A stretch of 64,000 nucleotides of DNA. Source: JALZCH01 sp036387135. GTDB taxonomy: Bacteria > Acidobacteriota > Blastocatellia > Pyrinomonadales > Pyrinomonadaceae. The stretch is from assembly GCA_036387135.1 (NCBI GenBank), contig DASVUH010000040.1, positions 7,320 to 71,319 of the forward strand, written 5' to 3'. The notes under the pieces are model-generated. The model searched no databases and was not told the DNA's origin. It was given only the letters and a program-made list of their open reading frames with translations. This document shows positions 42,635-51,507 of this stretch, piece after piece (the first letter of the stretch is position 1; every line of letters begins with the position of its first letter). A program made the translations under genes and the position numbers.

Positions 42635-42659
42635 CAAACAACTAAAAATTTACTTTAAT

Positions 42660-42696
42660 AAAAAGCACTTTGATACGAAGTGCTTTTTATTTTTTG
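42660..42696 (+). terminator. Rho-independent terminator of the ATP-grasp operon
   Basis: AAAAAGCACTT-TGATACG-AAGTGCTTTTT (42660-42688), then ATTTTTT. Confidence 0.88.
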
Positions 42697-42795
42697 GCTT
42701 AGTTTAACTTTATCGAAACATTTGCACTTGATTGCAGCGAAAATGACAGGCAAAATATCTTGAATCGAACGCGAGACGGAAGTTGTGTTTAATGA

Positions 42796-43005
42796 ATGAT
42801 TGAAAATCAATCAGAAGATGGCGACGTACATAAATTGCAGCGCGTCAGGCACGAAATCAATAATGCCTTGACCGCTGTTTTGGGGAACACGCAGATTTTA
42901 TTGCTGCGGGCGAATTTGGACGAAAAATCTCGCGCAAGAATCGAGAAAATAGAGGAACAGGCAAAGCGGATTCGAGAGCTTGCCGCAGAATTGAAGGAAG
43001 ATTAA
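42796..43005 (+). CDS. Stand-alone histidine-kinase dimerisation/phosphotransfer (HisKA-like) domain
   Basis: 69 residues, entirely helical. VRHEINNALTAVLGNTQILL carries an H-box (H19-E20-x-N) like that of HisKA histidine kinases, followed by a second helix (KSRARIEKIEEQAKRIRELAAELK). There is no ATPase domain, so it could act as a phosphotransfer or dimerisation partner for the orphan receivers elsewhere in the window (inference). It ends 3 nt before smpB. Confidence 0.6.
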   Translation: MIENQSEDGDVHKLQRVRHEINNALTAVLGNTQILLLRANLDEKSRARIEKIEEQAKRIRELAAELKED

Positions 43006-43008
43006 ATT

Positions 43009-43473
43009 TTGGCAGACGCAACCGAAAAAGACATTTTGGCGAACCGGCAGGTTTTTCACGAGTATCACATTCTCGACCGCTACGAAGCGGGCGCGATGCT
43101 GCAAGGCACGGAAGTCAAAAGCATTATGGACGGACGGATTCAATTAAAGGATTCTTACGTTACCGTTCGCGACGGCGAGGCTTGGCTTTTTAACGCTCAC
43201 ATCTCGCCTTATTCCCACGGCAATATTCAGAATCACGACCCGCTCCGCACGCGAAAACTGCTTTTGCACAAACGCGAAATCGAAAAGCTCGCCGACGAAA
43301 CCGTCATCAAAGGAATGACGCTCGTCGTGACTCGGATTTACTGGAAAAACGGGCGCATCAAATTTGAAATCGGCGTGGCGAAAGGTAAAAAATTGTACGA
43401 CAAGCGCGAAACCGAAATGAAGCGGACAATTGACCGCGAAACGCAAGTCGAAATCAAAGAGCGAACGAGATAA
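43009..43473 (+). CDS. smpB: SsrA-binding protein
   Basis: 154 residues. SmpB binds tmRNA and brings it to stalled ribosomes. Signatures are RQVFHEYHILDRYEAGAMLQGTEVKSI (about 12-38), DSYVTVRDGEAWLFNAHISPY, and KGKKLYDKRE(T)E...R at the tail (about 130-140). The start is TTG 43009, supported by AAGGAAG eight bases upstream. The tmRNA gene is not in the window. Confidence 0.95.
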   Translation: MADATEKDILANRQVFHEYHILDRYEAGAMLQGTEVKSIMDGRIQLKDSYVTVRDGEAWLFNAHISPYSHGNIQNHDPLRTRKLLLHKREIEKLADETVIKGMTLVVTRIYWKNGRIKFEIGVAKGKKLYDKRETEMKRTIDRETQVEIKERTR

Positions 43474-43551
43474 AGAGTTGATTTTAAAGCTCAAGAATTT
43501 TTCAATATTTTTGCAATAATTTATAGTTGACAAATTGGGGAATAAAAAAAA

Positions 43552-45063
43552 ATGAATATTCAAGCAAGCACACGAAGTTTACGCGAAACGGACGCGCCGG
43601 CACTGGTCGTCGCTGTTTTTAAAGACGAAAAAGCCGATTCGGGGCTTTTGCAGGAACTCGACGGATTGTCGAACGGCGTTCTGCGCTCTATTTTCGACGG
43701 CGAAGAAATGAAAGGCAAAGAAGGCGAAACCGCGTTCGTGCATCTGCCGCCAAACGAAAATTTGCGGGCAAATCGCCTGCTGCTGGTCGGCGCGGGCGCT
43801 AGAGAAGATTACAACGCCGTCAAAGTCGCCATCGTCGCCGGAATTGCGGCGCGCGCTCTTCGCGGAAAAAGCGTCAAACGTTTCGCTTTTGCGCCGCGCT
43901 GCGAAAACGACGATGCCGTCAAAGTCGCGCAAAACGCCGCGCAAGGCGCGATTACGAGCTTGTTTGAACTCGATAAATATCGCACCAAAGACCGTGAAGA
44001 GCGAATTATCGAAGGCTTCACGCTTGTCGTCGAAGGCGGCGATGAAAATGCTCTCAACAAAGGAATCGAGCGCGGCAAAATCATCGGCGATTCGATGAAT
44101 TTTACGCGCGATTTGTCGAACGAACCGGGCAATTATCTGACACCGACCGAGCTTGCCCGTCGCGCGCAGGAGATGGCGCAGGAAACCGGTTTGAAATGCG
44201 AGGTTTTGGAAGAAGCCGATTGCGAAAAACTCGGAATGGGTTCGTTTCTCTCGGTGGCTCGCGGTTCGGAAGAGCCTGCGAAATTTATCGTTCTGCGCTA
44301 CGATCCGCAAGGCGGAAGCACTGTCGGAAACGGTAAATATCTCGCGCTCGTCGGCAAAGGCATCACGTTCGACACGGGCGGCATTTCTCTGAAAGACCCG
44401 GAAAATATGGACGCGATGAAATACGATATGACCGGCGGCGGAACGGTCGTCGGAACAATGCGCGCCATTGCTCTGCTTAAACCTTCGATTTCGGTTCTGG
44501 GAGTCGTCGCGGCAACCGAAAATATGCCCGACGGAAAAGCCACGAAACCGGGCGACATCGTGAAAGCGATGAGCGGCAAAACGATTGAAGTTTTAAACAC
44601 CGACGCCGAAGGTCGTCTGGTTCTCGCCGATGCAGTTTATTACGCTAAAGAACAGGGCGCGACCGATATTATTGATATGGCGACGCTGACCGGCGCGGTA
44701 ATTATCGCGCTCGGCGACATCAACACCGCCGTTTTAGGCGACCAGCCGCTGGTTGACGAAATCATCAATTCGGGCAAAGAAGTCGGTGAAAAATTCTGGC
44801 AGTTGCCGCTCGACCGCGAATATTTCGATTTGATCAAATCGCCCATCGCCGACATCAAAAACATCGGCGCGGGACGCAAAGCAGGAACGATTATCGGCGC
44901 GGCGTTTATCAAAGAATTCGCCGAAGACGTAAACTGGGCGCATCTCGACATCGCCGGAACCGCCTGGAACGACAGCGAACGCCCGCATCGCTCAAAAGGT
45001 CCGTCGGGCGTCTGCATTCGCACGATGATCAACATTGTCGAAAAACGCGCTAATGGGCAATAA
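43552..45063 (+). CDS. pepA: Leucyl aminopeptidase (M17)
   Basis: 503 residues. The C-terminal catalytic domain has GKGITFDTGGISLKDPENM and the family signature NTDAEGRLVLADAV (about 345-358), which supply metal ligands and the catalytic arginine. The N-terminal domain is the usual macro-like fold. It is a cytosolic hexameric exopeptidase releasing N-terminal residues. It may have its own promoter in the 78 nt after smpB. Confidence 0.95.
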   Translation: MNIQASTRSLRETDAPALVVAVFKDEKADSGLLQELDGLSNGVLRSIFDGEEMKGKEGETAFVHLPPNENLRANRLLLVGAGAREDYNAVKVAIVAGIAARALRGKSVKRFAFAPRCENDDAVKVAQNAAQGAITSLFELDKYRTKDREERIIEGFTLVVEGGDENALNKGIERGKIIGDSMNFTRDLSNEPGNYLTPTELARRAQEMAQETGLKCEVLEEADCEKLGMGSFLSVARGSEEPAKFIVLRYDPQGGSTVGNGKYLALVGKGITFDTGGISLKDPENMDAMKYDMTGGGTVVGTMRAIALLKPSISVLGVVAATENMPDGKATKPGDIVKAMSGKTIEVLNTDAEGRLVLADAVYYAKEQGATDIIDMATLTGAVIIALGDINTAVLGDQPLVDEIINSGKEVGEKFWQLPLDREYFDLIKSPIADIKNIGAGRKAGTIIGAAFIKEFAEDVNWAHLDIAGTAWNDSERPHRSKGPSGVCIRTMINIVEKRANGQ

Positions 45064-45078
45064 AACGAAAACGATTCA

Positions 45079-45144
45079 AACAGGGATAAAAGTGATGAAG
45101 GGGATAATCTAATAATCATCCCCTTCATCACTTTTATCCCTGTT
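45079..45144. repeat. Perfect 27-bp-arm hairpin between convergent genes
   Basis: Arms 45079-45105 and 45118-45144 are exact complements around a 12-nt loop. The last two bases overlap the tatD stop codon. Each arm contains a 9-bp-period pattern (GGGATAAAA, GTGATGAAG, GGGATAATC). It has no long T-run, though it could stop transcription from both sides. Confidence 0.8.
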
Positions 45145-45937
45145 AATTTGTTTGTATTTTAAAAAGCCTAAAAAAGTTTTCCGTCGTCGCCCGCGCTAAT
45201 TCTTCCAATTCAATGCCTTTAAATTCAGCCAGAAATTTCGCAGTTTCGACGACAAAAGCCGGTTCGTTTCGTTTTCCGCGCAAAGGAACGGGCGCAAGAT
45301 ACGGGCAATCGGTTTCGATCAGCAATTTTTCCACAGGAACAACGCGCGCCGCTTCGCGCAGATTATCGGCTTTTTTAAACGTCACGTTTCCGGCAAAAGA
45401 AATATAAAATCCGATTTTCATCAACTCTTCAGCCATTGCAGAAGTGCCGCCAAAACAATGCATCACGCCGCCCGCGAAATCCGGGCGCGAGCATTCTTCG
45501 GTTAAAATGTTCACGGTTTCGTCGTTTGCGTCGCGCGAGTGAATGATAATCGGCAAACTCAATTCACGCGCGATGCGAATTTGGCGTCGGAAAACCTGCT
45601 CTTGAATCTCGCGCGGGCTGTGGTCGTAATAAAAATCAAGCCCGATTTCGCCCCAAGCGACAACTTTCCGGCTCGATTTTGCCAGACTTATTAGCTGCCG
45701 TTCCGCTTGTTCGTCAAAAGTTTTGGCGTCGTGCGGGTGAATGCCGATTGCGGCAAAAATGTTTTCGTGTCGTTCGGCGATTTCAATCGTTTGTTCAAAA
45801 TTCCCGCTCGACGGCTCGCCAGTTCCGATTGAAAGCATAAATCGAACGTTAGCGTTTTCGGCGCGTTCGATAATCGCCGCGCGGTCTGCGTCGAAAGCCG
45901 AATCGGCGACGTGACAATGCGAATCTACTAAAATCAT
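45143..45937 (-). CDS. tatD: TatD-family metal-dependent deoxyribonuclease
   Basis: 264 residues. DSHCHVADSAFDADR (5-19) has the HxH metal motif, GEIGLDFYYDHSP (about 95-107) the bridging Glu, then IHSRDA, VMHCFGG and ETDCPYLAPVP at the usual positions. TatD enzymes are 3'-5' exonucleases used in DNA repair; close relatives deacylate D-aminoacyl-tRNA. The start overlaps the preceding gene by 4 nt (ATGA). Confidence 0.93.
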   Translation of the reverse strand: MILVDSHCHVADSAFDADRAAIIERAENANVRFMLSIGTGEPSSGNFEQTIEIAERHENIFAAIGIHPHDAKTFDEQAERQLISLAKSSRKVVAWGEIGLDFYYDHSPREIQEQVFRRQIRIARELSLPIIIHSRDANDETVNILTEECSRPDFAGGVMHCFGGTSAMAEELMKIGFYISFAGNVTFKKADNLREAARVVPVEKLLIETDCPYLAPVPLRGKRNEPAFVVETAKFLAEFKGIELEELARATTENFFRLFKIQTN

Positions 45938-47658
45938 TTTTGAGCTTTAAAATTCAAAGTTTGTAAAACCTGCTCGACTGCCGCGAAATCTTTATCGTTT
46001 GCCGCGCCGATGACGAACATCAGCAAATGCCCTTTTCTTTTGCCGAAAATCTGCCGCTGCTTTTGCTTTCCTAACACAGTCTGAGTTTCAAAATCAAAAC
46101 CGGCGAACGTTTCAGAGCCTAATTTAAACTCGTAAACGTTTTTGATGATTTTAAACTCTCTCTCTTTCGATTTCGACGTGGCGACGATTTCTTCTAAATT
46201 CGTTTCAGCGACTTGTTTGAGATTTCCGACCGGAATCTGAATTTTGCTTGCCGCCAGCAGAATCAATGCGTTGTCCGGCAAGCCGAACGCTTTTTTCGTT
46301 GCAAACAGCAAAAATTCGAAATTGTTTAATGATTTTTCGAGCAAAGCGTTCTTTTGCGCGTCGCCGGTTTGAACCTCCATCAATCCCGCAAACCGCACCG
46401 CCGAAGTTTCGTCTCGATTGGCTAAATTCCAGTCTTCCGGCAGAGCCAGCGAAAAACCGAAAAATTGATTTTGGTAAACGCCTTCCTCGTCAAATTCGCC
46501 CTTAAATTCGGCGGGGAGATTTTTAGCGGCTGTGGCGGTAACCGGCGGAACAAAGCCCGTTATTTGAAAAGAATCGAGAAACCGAGCGGCGTTTTTTTCA
46601 TAAAACTCGCCAATGTCTTTGCTCGTCTCACCGAGCGGAGAAACTGCAAATACCTGATAAAGCCGCTTACCGACAATAAATAAACGCAGCCGAATTCTGG
46701 CTTCTTTTTCCGAGTCTTTGACGACAATTTCGCGCCCCAAATATTTTCCCGCAGAGACTTCTCTGACGCTTTCGACTTTTTGTTGCGGATTTTCCAGAAA
46801 GTAACCGAGCGAATTGTCATAAGCCGAATTCAAAACGTCCAAATTTTCAATCTTGTAAGCATAATCGGAAACCGCCACGCTAAACTCACCGCCTATATTA
46901 TAAGCGGTAAAAAACAAGGATTTTTGTTTGGGATTTTGCGGATTCGGAAAAGCCGCTCTTTTCGAAACGCCGGGAAACACGACTTTAAATTCCGCTTCCG
47001 CCGAAACAAATTCGCGCCAGACTGCCTCATAATTCGGCATCGGCGGCTTTTTCGGCGGAGCGCCGGTCAGTTGAAACGAAGCGAAAAACTTATCAATGTG
47101 TTCTTGCTGCGCTGTTTGTTGACGTTTTGAGACGGTCACGCTCAATTCATAAACCATTCCCTTAATTAAGAAAATGCGGGTTACGGTAATTGTCGTACCC
47201 GTATCATCGGAGATTATGCGCTCGCGCCCTAAATGCTCGCCGAGAAAAACGTCTCGTTCCCCGACAAGCTTTAAACTGGTTCCGACAAAATAAGATTCGC
47301 GTTTCTGGTCATAATAAGATTTCAGCTTTTCCGGCTCGCTGCCGTCGTAAAGATGCTCGCCGAAAAAAAGGTTGTAATAAACGGCAGGCGTTTGTAAATA
47401 ATAAGTTCCCGCATTAATCGGCGGCGACATTGCCGTCACATCAGCCGGTTTTTTAGGCTCGACGGGAATGCCTGGAAAAGAGATTTTAAATCCGCCCGCT
47501 TCGGAAACGGTTTCCCGCCAGGCTCCGGGCGTCCCCATTTCGGCGCCGCTGCGAATGATTGTTACAGCGCGGGGCGGTGGTTTTGGCGGACGGCGTTGAG
47601 AAAAAACAAGCGGAGCCGACGAAGCTAATAAAATAAAAATGAGGATTTTCGTTTTCAT
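45934..47658 (-). CDS. Secreted protein with three repeated PsbP-like segments
   Basis: 574 residues from ATG 47658. The signal peptide is ILIFILLASSAPLVFSQ. The mature part has three related blocks of about 160-180 residues, each opening with an FxxxxP motif (GFKISFPGIPVEP, EFKVVFPGVSKRA, GFSLALPEDWNL) and ending near ARFLDSFQITG or similar. The blocks resemble PsbP/MOG1-type folds in pattern only. It overlaps tatD by 4 nt. Function is unknown. Confidence 0.6.
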   Translation of the reverse strand: MKTKILIFILLASSAPLVFSQRRPPKPPPRAVTIIRSGAEMGTPGAWRETVSEAGGFKISFPGIPVEPKKPADVTAMSPPINAGTYYLQTPAVYYNLFFGEHLYDGSEPEKLKSYYDQKRESYFVGTSLKLVGERDVFLGEHLGRERIISDDTGTTITVTRIFLIKGMVYELSVTVSKRQQTAQQEHIDKFFASFQLTGAPPKKPPMPNYEAVWREFVSAEAEFKVVFPGVSKRAAFPNPQNPKQKSLFFTAYNIGGEFSVAVSDYAYKIENLDVLNSAYDNSLGYFLENPQQKVESVREVSAGKYLGREIVVKDSEKEARIRLRLFIVGKRLYQVFAVSPLGETSKDIGEFYEKNAARFLDSFQITGFVPPVTATAAKNLPAEFKGEFDEEGVYQNQFFGFSLALPEDWNLANRDETSAVRFAGLMEVQTGDAQKNALLEKSLNNFEFLLFATKKAFGLPDNALILLAASKIQIPVGNLKQVAETNLEEIVATSKSKEREFKIIKNVYEFKLGSETFAGFDFETQTVLGKQKQRQIFGKRKGHLLMFVIGAANDKDFAAVEQVLQTLNFKAQK

Positions 47659-47690
47659 AGCGAGTTTTAAGAACAAATCATCAATCTAAA

Positions 47691-49013
47691 CTAACTGTCA
47701 CAACTGCAATCGCAGCAATCACAACTATCGCACGAACAACAACAATCGCCCCCACAACAATCACCGCAATCACAGCAACATTCGCAACCATCGCACCAGC
47801 CGCCTTCACCAGCCGCGCCCTGAGCTTTTTTCTTTCTCCCTTCTTTCGTCAACAGTTCTTCGGGATTTTCGAGGAAAATCGCTTTCGGCAAAGCTAAAAT
47901 TGTGCCGAACGCCGCGCCCAAAAACATTAAATTAAAACCAAGCTCATAACATTCGCGCCAATTTCTAGTCTCGCGTGCTTGCGCCGGCGTGAGAAAAGCG
48001 ACGACCAAAACCGCCGCAAACGCAAACGGCAATTGCCACCAGGCAGAAGTTTCGGTCAATTCCCTGCTTCGCCGAACTGCACCGGCAAAACGGTCACGAA
48101 TGGTTTTACGGCGTTTTGTCTGGCAAACATCTTGGGCAAGCGGCAGGGATTTGCGGAAACTGCGCGACAGGTTTTCATTCAGACGCAAGGCAAAAAGCTT
48201 TGCTTTACCCGCTTCCAGCGGTAATTGATGCAAAATTTCCGCAATTTCGCTTTCTTTTCGGCGCAACAAATTTTCGACTTTGCCGCGAATCACGCGAGAC
48301 AATCCGGCATTTTTCAAATCAAAAGCCGCGCGAATCGCGTTAAACTCGCCGCGCCGAAAATCATTTTCGTAATCCTCGAAAGCATCGAGCAAATAAACAA
48401 TCTCGCCGAAAGCCGCGCCGAGAGCCGACATTTCGCTTTGCAAATGGTCTCTGCCGATTAATTTTGCCCCGTAACCGAAAAACAAAGCCGTCGCCCGCGC
48501 GGTTGGTTCGGCTAGATAAAACAAAACAGCATCCCTGCTTTCAATAAAGTTTTCGGCTTCGCGTTCTGCTTGTAAGCGCGGCAAATCTTTTAATTCTGCA
48601 ACCGGAAAATCCCACGCTTTTAATTGCTTTTCAGCCCGTCGAAAAGATTTGTCAAAAAATCTGCCGATGGCGCTCCACGCTCGGTTTGTGGAATCTTCGA
48701 TACGGTCGCCAATTTTAAATTCGGCTAAAACGACATTTGCGGTTGCCGCAATTTGGAGCGGAAGCGGCATTTCCGCTGATGATTTGGGTTTTGCCAGACA
48801 ATTGTAGCTTTTTAAAGCTCGACCGAAATCTGGCTTTTCGGAAAGCGCCATCAAAATTTCAGCCAGAAAAACCGTGTCGTGATTGAGCAAAGCGCGCGTT
48901 TTCTGCCCGTAAAGACTCCCCAAAGTCTTACAAGTCCCACAATAATGCAGCCGTCTTTCGTTTCGCTGTTCCGCCGTCAAACTGCAACGCTTTGCGCGCA
49001 TCAAACCGAACAT
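47691..49013 (-). CDS. DUF5685-family protein with extreme Cys-rich tail
   Basis: 440 residues. The N-terminus (MFGLMRAKRCSLTAEQRNER, then YCGTCKTLGSLYG) matches DUF5685. A helical domain fills most of the length, with two hydrophobic helices near 330-385. The last 34 residues are almost only Cys, Asp, Gly and Ser, with 17 cysteines (for example CDGCECCCDCGDCC and CDSCDCCDCSCDS). Such a tail could bind metal or form many disulfides. It lies 32 nt upstream of the PsbP-like gene on the same strand. Confidence 0.75.
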   Translation of the reverse strand: MFGLMRAKRCSLTAEQRNERRLHYCGTCKTLGSLYGQKTRALLNHDTVFLAEILMALSEKPDFGRALKSYNCLAKPKSSAEMPLPLQIAATANVVLAEFKIGDRIEDSTNRAWSAIGRFFDKSFRRAEKQLKAWDFPVAELKDLPRLQAEREAENFIESRDAVLFYLAEPTARATALFFGYGAKLIGRDHLQSEMSALGAAFGEIVYLLDAFEDYENDFRRGEFNAIRAAFDLKNAGLSRVIRGKVENLLRRKESEIAEILHQLPLEAGKAKLFALRLNENLSRSFRKSLPLAQDVCQTKRRKTIRDRFAGAVRRSRELTETSAWWQLPFAFAAVLVVAFLTPAQARETRNWRECYELGFNLMFLGAAFGTILALPKAIFLENPEELLTKEGRKKKAQGAAGEGGWCDGCECCCDCGDCCGGDCCCSCDSCDCCDCSCDS

Positions 49014-49042
49014 AGAAGTTTTCCTTCTCCTACTTGCATAAC

Positions 49043-51118
49043 TTATTTCAATCGGGCGCCGATTTTAACGTCTTCCAGAAACGCCGCGAGAGCGGGTGTG
49101 TCTTCTTCATTTAAAGAAGCGGCGCAAACCATTCCCTGCGATTCGAGTCCCCGCATTTTGCGGGGTTTCAGATTTGCGACGACTACGACTTTTCTGCCAA
49201 TTAATTTTTCCGGTTCGTAATATTCTGCTAGTCCGGCGAGAATTTGGCGTGGTTTTTCTTCGCCCAGATCAATTTCAAATCTGAGCAGTTTATCCGATTT
49301 CGGAATGCGCTCGGCTACTTTGATTTCGCCGACGCGCAGTTCGACTTTGAGAAAATCGTCAATCGTGATGAATTGATCTTCGTTCGTTGTTCGTTGTTCG
49401 TTGTTCGTTGTTTGCGTTTCAGACTTCTGATCACTGCTCACTGCTGACTGCTCACTGTTTTTCTGTATTTCGTCCATAATTTTCTTCTTATCCAATCGCG
49501 GAAATAAAGGCTCGATTTCGCCGATTTTTGTTCCGGCGGAAAGCTCGCCCCATTTTAAATTTTCGGGATTTGTTTCGGAAACCTCTCCGGTCAAACCGAT
49601 TTGACGATAAATCTGGCGGCTCGTTTCCGGCATCACCGGGTACAGCAAAACCGATAGCCAGCGCAGAGTTTCGACGGCGCGAAACAAAACGGTGTTGAGC
49701 GTTTCGCGTTGATTTTCGTCTTTGACGAGTTCCCAGGGTTTGGCGTCGGAAATCATTTTGTCGGCGCGGGCAATCACCGTCCAGGCTGTTTCGAGCGCGC
49801 GGTGAAGCTCGAAATCGTCAAACTGTCGCAGAAAATCGGCGCGCGCCGCCTCCAAAACTTTCGCCATTTCCTGCGCGTCCGGGTTGATTCCGGCGCGTTT
49901 GGCGTAAATAAAATTCTGATCGTGAATCGTTCCGTCGGGAATCGCGCCGTCGCAATATCTTTGAATCATCGTCAGCGTGCGCGACGACAAATTGCCCAAA
50001 CCGCTCGCCAAATCGGAATTTGTGCGCTCAACGAGCGTTTCGTAACCGAATTTCCCGTCCTGACCGAAAGCCATTTCGCGCAGAGCGAAATAGCGCACGG
50101 CGTCAACCGGAAAATGCTGTTTTAGAATCGCGGGTTTGATGACGTTTCCCAATGTTTTGCCCATTTTGCGACCTTCGGCGTCGTTCAACATTCCGTGCGC
50201 GAAAACCGCGTCGGGCAATTTCAATTCGGCGGCGAGCAAAAACGACCACCAGTAAACCGTGTGAAAACGCAAAATGTCTTTGCCGACGAGATGAACGACC
50301 GATTGCCAGTATTTTTCAAAACCGACGGCGGAGCGTTCTTCGTTTCCGTAACCGATTGCCGTGATGTAATTTGAAAGCGCGTCAACCCACAAATAAATTG
50401 TATGATTCGGATCGTCCGGCACGGGAATTCCCCACGAAACCGCTGATTTCAGACGCGAAACCGACAAATCCTGCAAACCCTGTTTGATAAAAGCGATTGT
50501 CTCGTTGCGACGCGCTTCGGGGCGGATTCTGTTTGGATTTTCTTCAATGATTTTTAATAAAGTCTCGTCGTAATCCGACAGACGGAAAAAATAACTTTCT
50601 TCTTCAACGCGGTCGAGCGGCGTCAGATGAATCAAACAATGCGGCGCTTCATCGGGATTTTCGGGTTTTTGATATTCGTTTTCGGTTTTAAACGCGGCGC
50701 AGGCGGCGCAAAACCAACCGGCATAAAAACCTTTGTAAATCGGCTCATTGCCTTTCGGAGTTTTTCCCGCCGCGATATTTCGCCACAGATTTTGTACGCC
50801 TTCATAATGAAACGGCTCGGTCGTCCGCATAAAAATGTCGTAACCGCCGTTTTCCTTGGAGATGCCGAAATCGGCGAGCATTTTTTTCAACTCGCCCGAA
50901 ACATAATCAACCTGTTCTTTCGGCGTTCTGCCGTTTTTTTCCGCCGCTCGCTCGATGTTGATGCCGTGTTCGTCTGTTCCGGTTAAAAAATAAGTGTCAA
51001 ATTCGCGCTGGCGTTTATGTCTGGCAATCGTGTCGGCGACAATCGTCGTGTAAAGATGCCCCAGATGCGGCAAGCTGTTGGCGTAATAAATCGGAGTTGT
51101 AATATAAAACGTTTTCAT
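49043..51118 (-). CDS. metG: Methionyl-tRNA synthetase with C-terminal tRNA-binding domain
   Basis: 691 residues. Class I signature HIGH appears as LPHLGHLYTT (about 17-26) and KMSKS as GRKMGKTLGNV (about 310-320, a KMGKT variant). A Cys-rich zinc knuckle lies between (WFCAACAAFK). The anticodon-binding helices run to about 540. The C-terminal 115 residues are a Trbp111-type OB fold (VELRVGEIKVAERIPKSDKLLRFE). The linker (about 550-585) is low in complexity (EQSAVSSDQK, TNNEQRTTNED) and is encoded by heptanucleotide repeats. Confidence 0.95.
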   Translation of the reverse strand: MKTFYITTPIYYANSLPHLGHLYTTIVADTIARHKRQREFDTYFLTGTDEHGINIERAAEKNGRTPKEQVDYVSGELKKMLADFGISKENGGYDIFMRTTEPFHYEGVQNLWRNIAAGKTPKGNEPIYKGFYAGWFCAACAAFKTENEYQKPENPDEAPHCLIHLTPLDRVEEESYFFRLSDYDETLLKIIEENPNRIRPEARRNETIAFIKQGLQDLSVSRLKSAVSWGIPVPDDPNHTIYLWVDALSNYITAIGYGNEERSAVGFEKYWQSVVHLVGKDILRFHTVYWWSFLLAAELKLPDAVFAHGMLNDAEGRKMGKTLGNVIKPAILKQHFPVDAVRYFALREMAFGQDGKFGYETLVERTNSDLASGLGNLSSRTLTMIQRYCDGAIPDGTIHDQNFIYAKRAGINPDAQEMAKVLEAARADFLRQFDDFELHRALETAWTVIARADKMISDAKPWELVKDENQRETLNTVLFRAVETLRWLSVLLYPVMPETSRQIYRQIGLTGEVSETNPENLKWGELSAGTKIGEIEPLFPRLDKKKIMDEIQKNSEQSAVSSDQKSETQTTNNEQRTTNEDQFITIDDFLKVELRVGEIKVAERIPKSDKLLRFEIDLGEEKPRQILAGLAEYYEPEKLIGRKVVVVANLKPRKMRGLESQGMVCAASLNEEDTPALAAFLEDVKIGARLK
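49381..49455. repeat. Two heptanucleotide-period arrays inside metG
   Basis: CGTTCGT, TGTTCGT x3, TGTTTGC (49381-49415) and TGATCAC, TGCTCAC, TGCTGAC, TGCTCAC (49428-49455) on the plus strand. Both are in exact 7-bp register and belong to different sequence families. They are translated on the minus strand as the linker before the OB fold. Confidence 0.8.
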
Positions 51119-51310
51119 AAAAAGAAAGATTATCTAAATATCGGTCAACAAAAGCAAAAGCTAAAAAATCGACAAATATTCAACTCGAAAAAAACAGGCT
51201 GGCTTTGTCAGGGGATTTTCCGGTAAGCAACTCAAAAGTCTATTGTTAATTCCTTTATGCCGATTTGCAACGTCTTACTTTCAGACACGGCATAAAAAGA
51301 TTCTTTTTTG

Positions 51311-51469
51311 TATAATTTTGAACAGAAGTTTATACTAAATCAGTTCATACTGAACGAACTTAGCATCTCAATAGTGCATTGGTTATATTTGTAATCTTAA
51401 CTGGCTAATTCTCCTCTAACGTCATATTTATATAGAGAACGTATGTGTTGATACGTTCTCATTTTTTTT
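51311..51469 (+). ncRNA. Candidate small RNA in the metG/receiver gap
   Basis: A TATAAT (51311-51316) could be a -10 box. GTTCA-TAC-TGAAC forms a small hairpin near 51342-51354, and GAGAACGTAT-GTGTTG-ATACGTTCTC followed by A and eight T (51435-51469) is a classic plus-strand terminator with no plus-strand gene ahead of it. There is no clear -35 box. The rest of 51119-51507 has no ORF I can support. Confidence 0.3.
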
Positions 51470-51507
51470 ATCTCAATTTCAGAATTTAGTCGTCTATTTC
51501 ATTTTAA

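Noticed and set aside
43579..44310. 243-codon open frame on the minus strand opposite pepA
   Set aside because: It lies entirely within pepA, is Phe/Arg/Asp-rich as expected from the reverse of this gene's codons, and has no ribosome binding site or motif.
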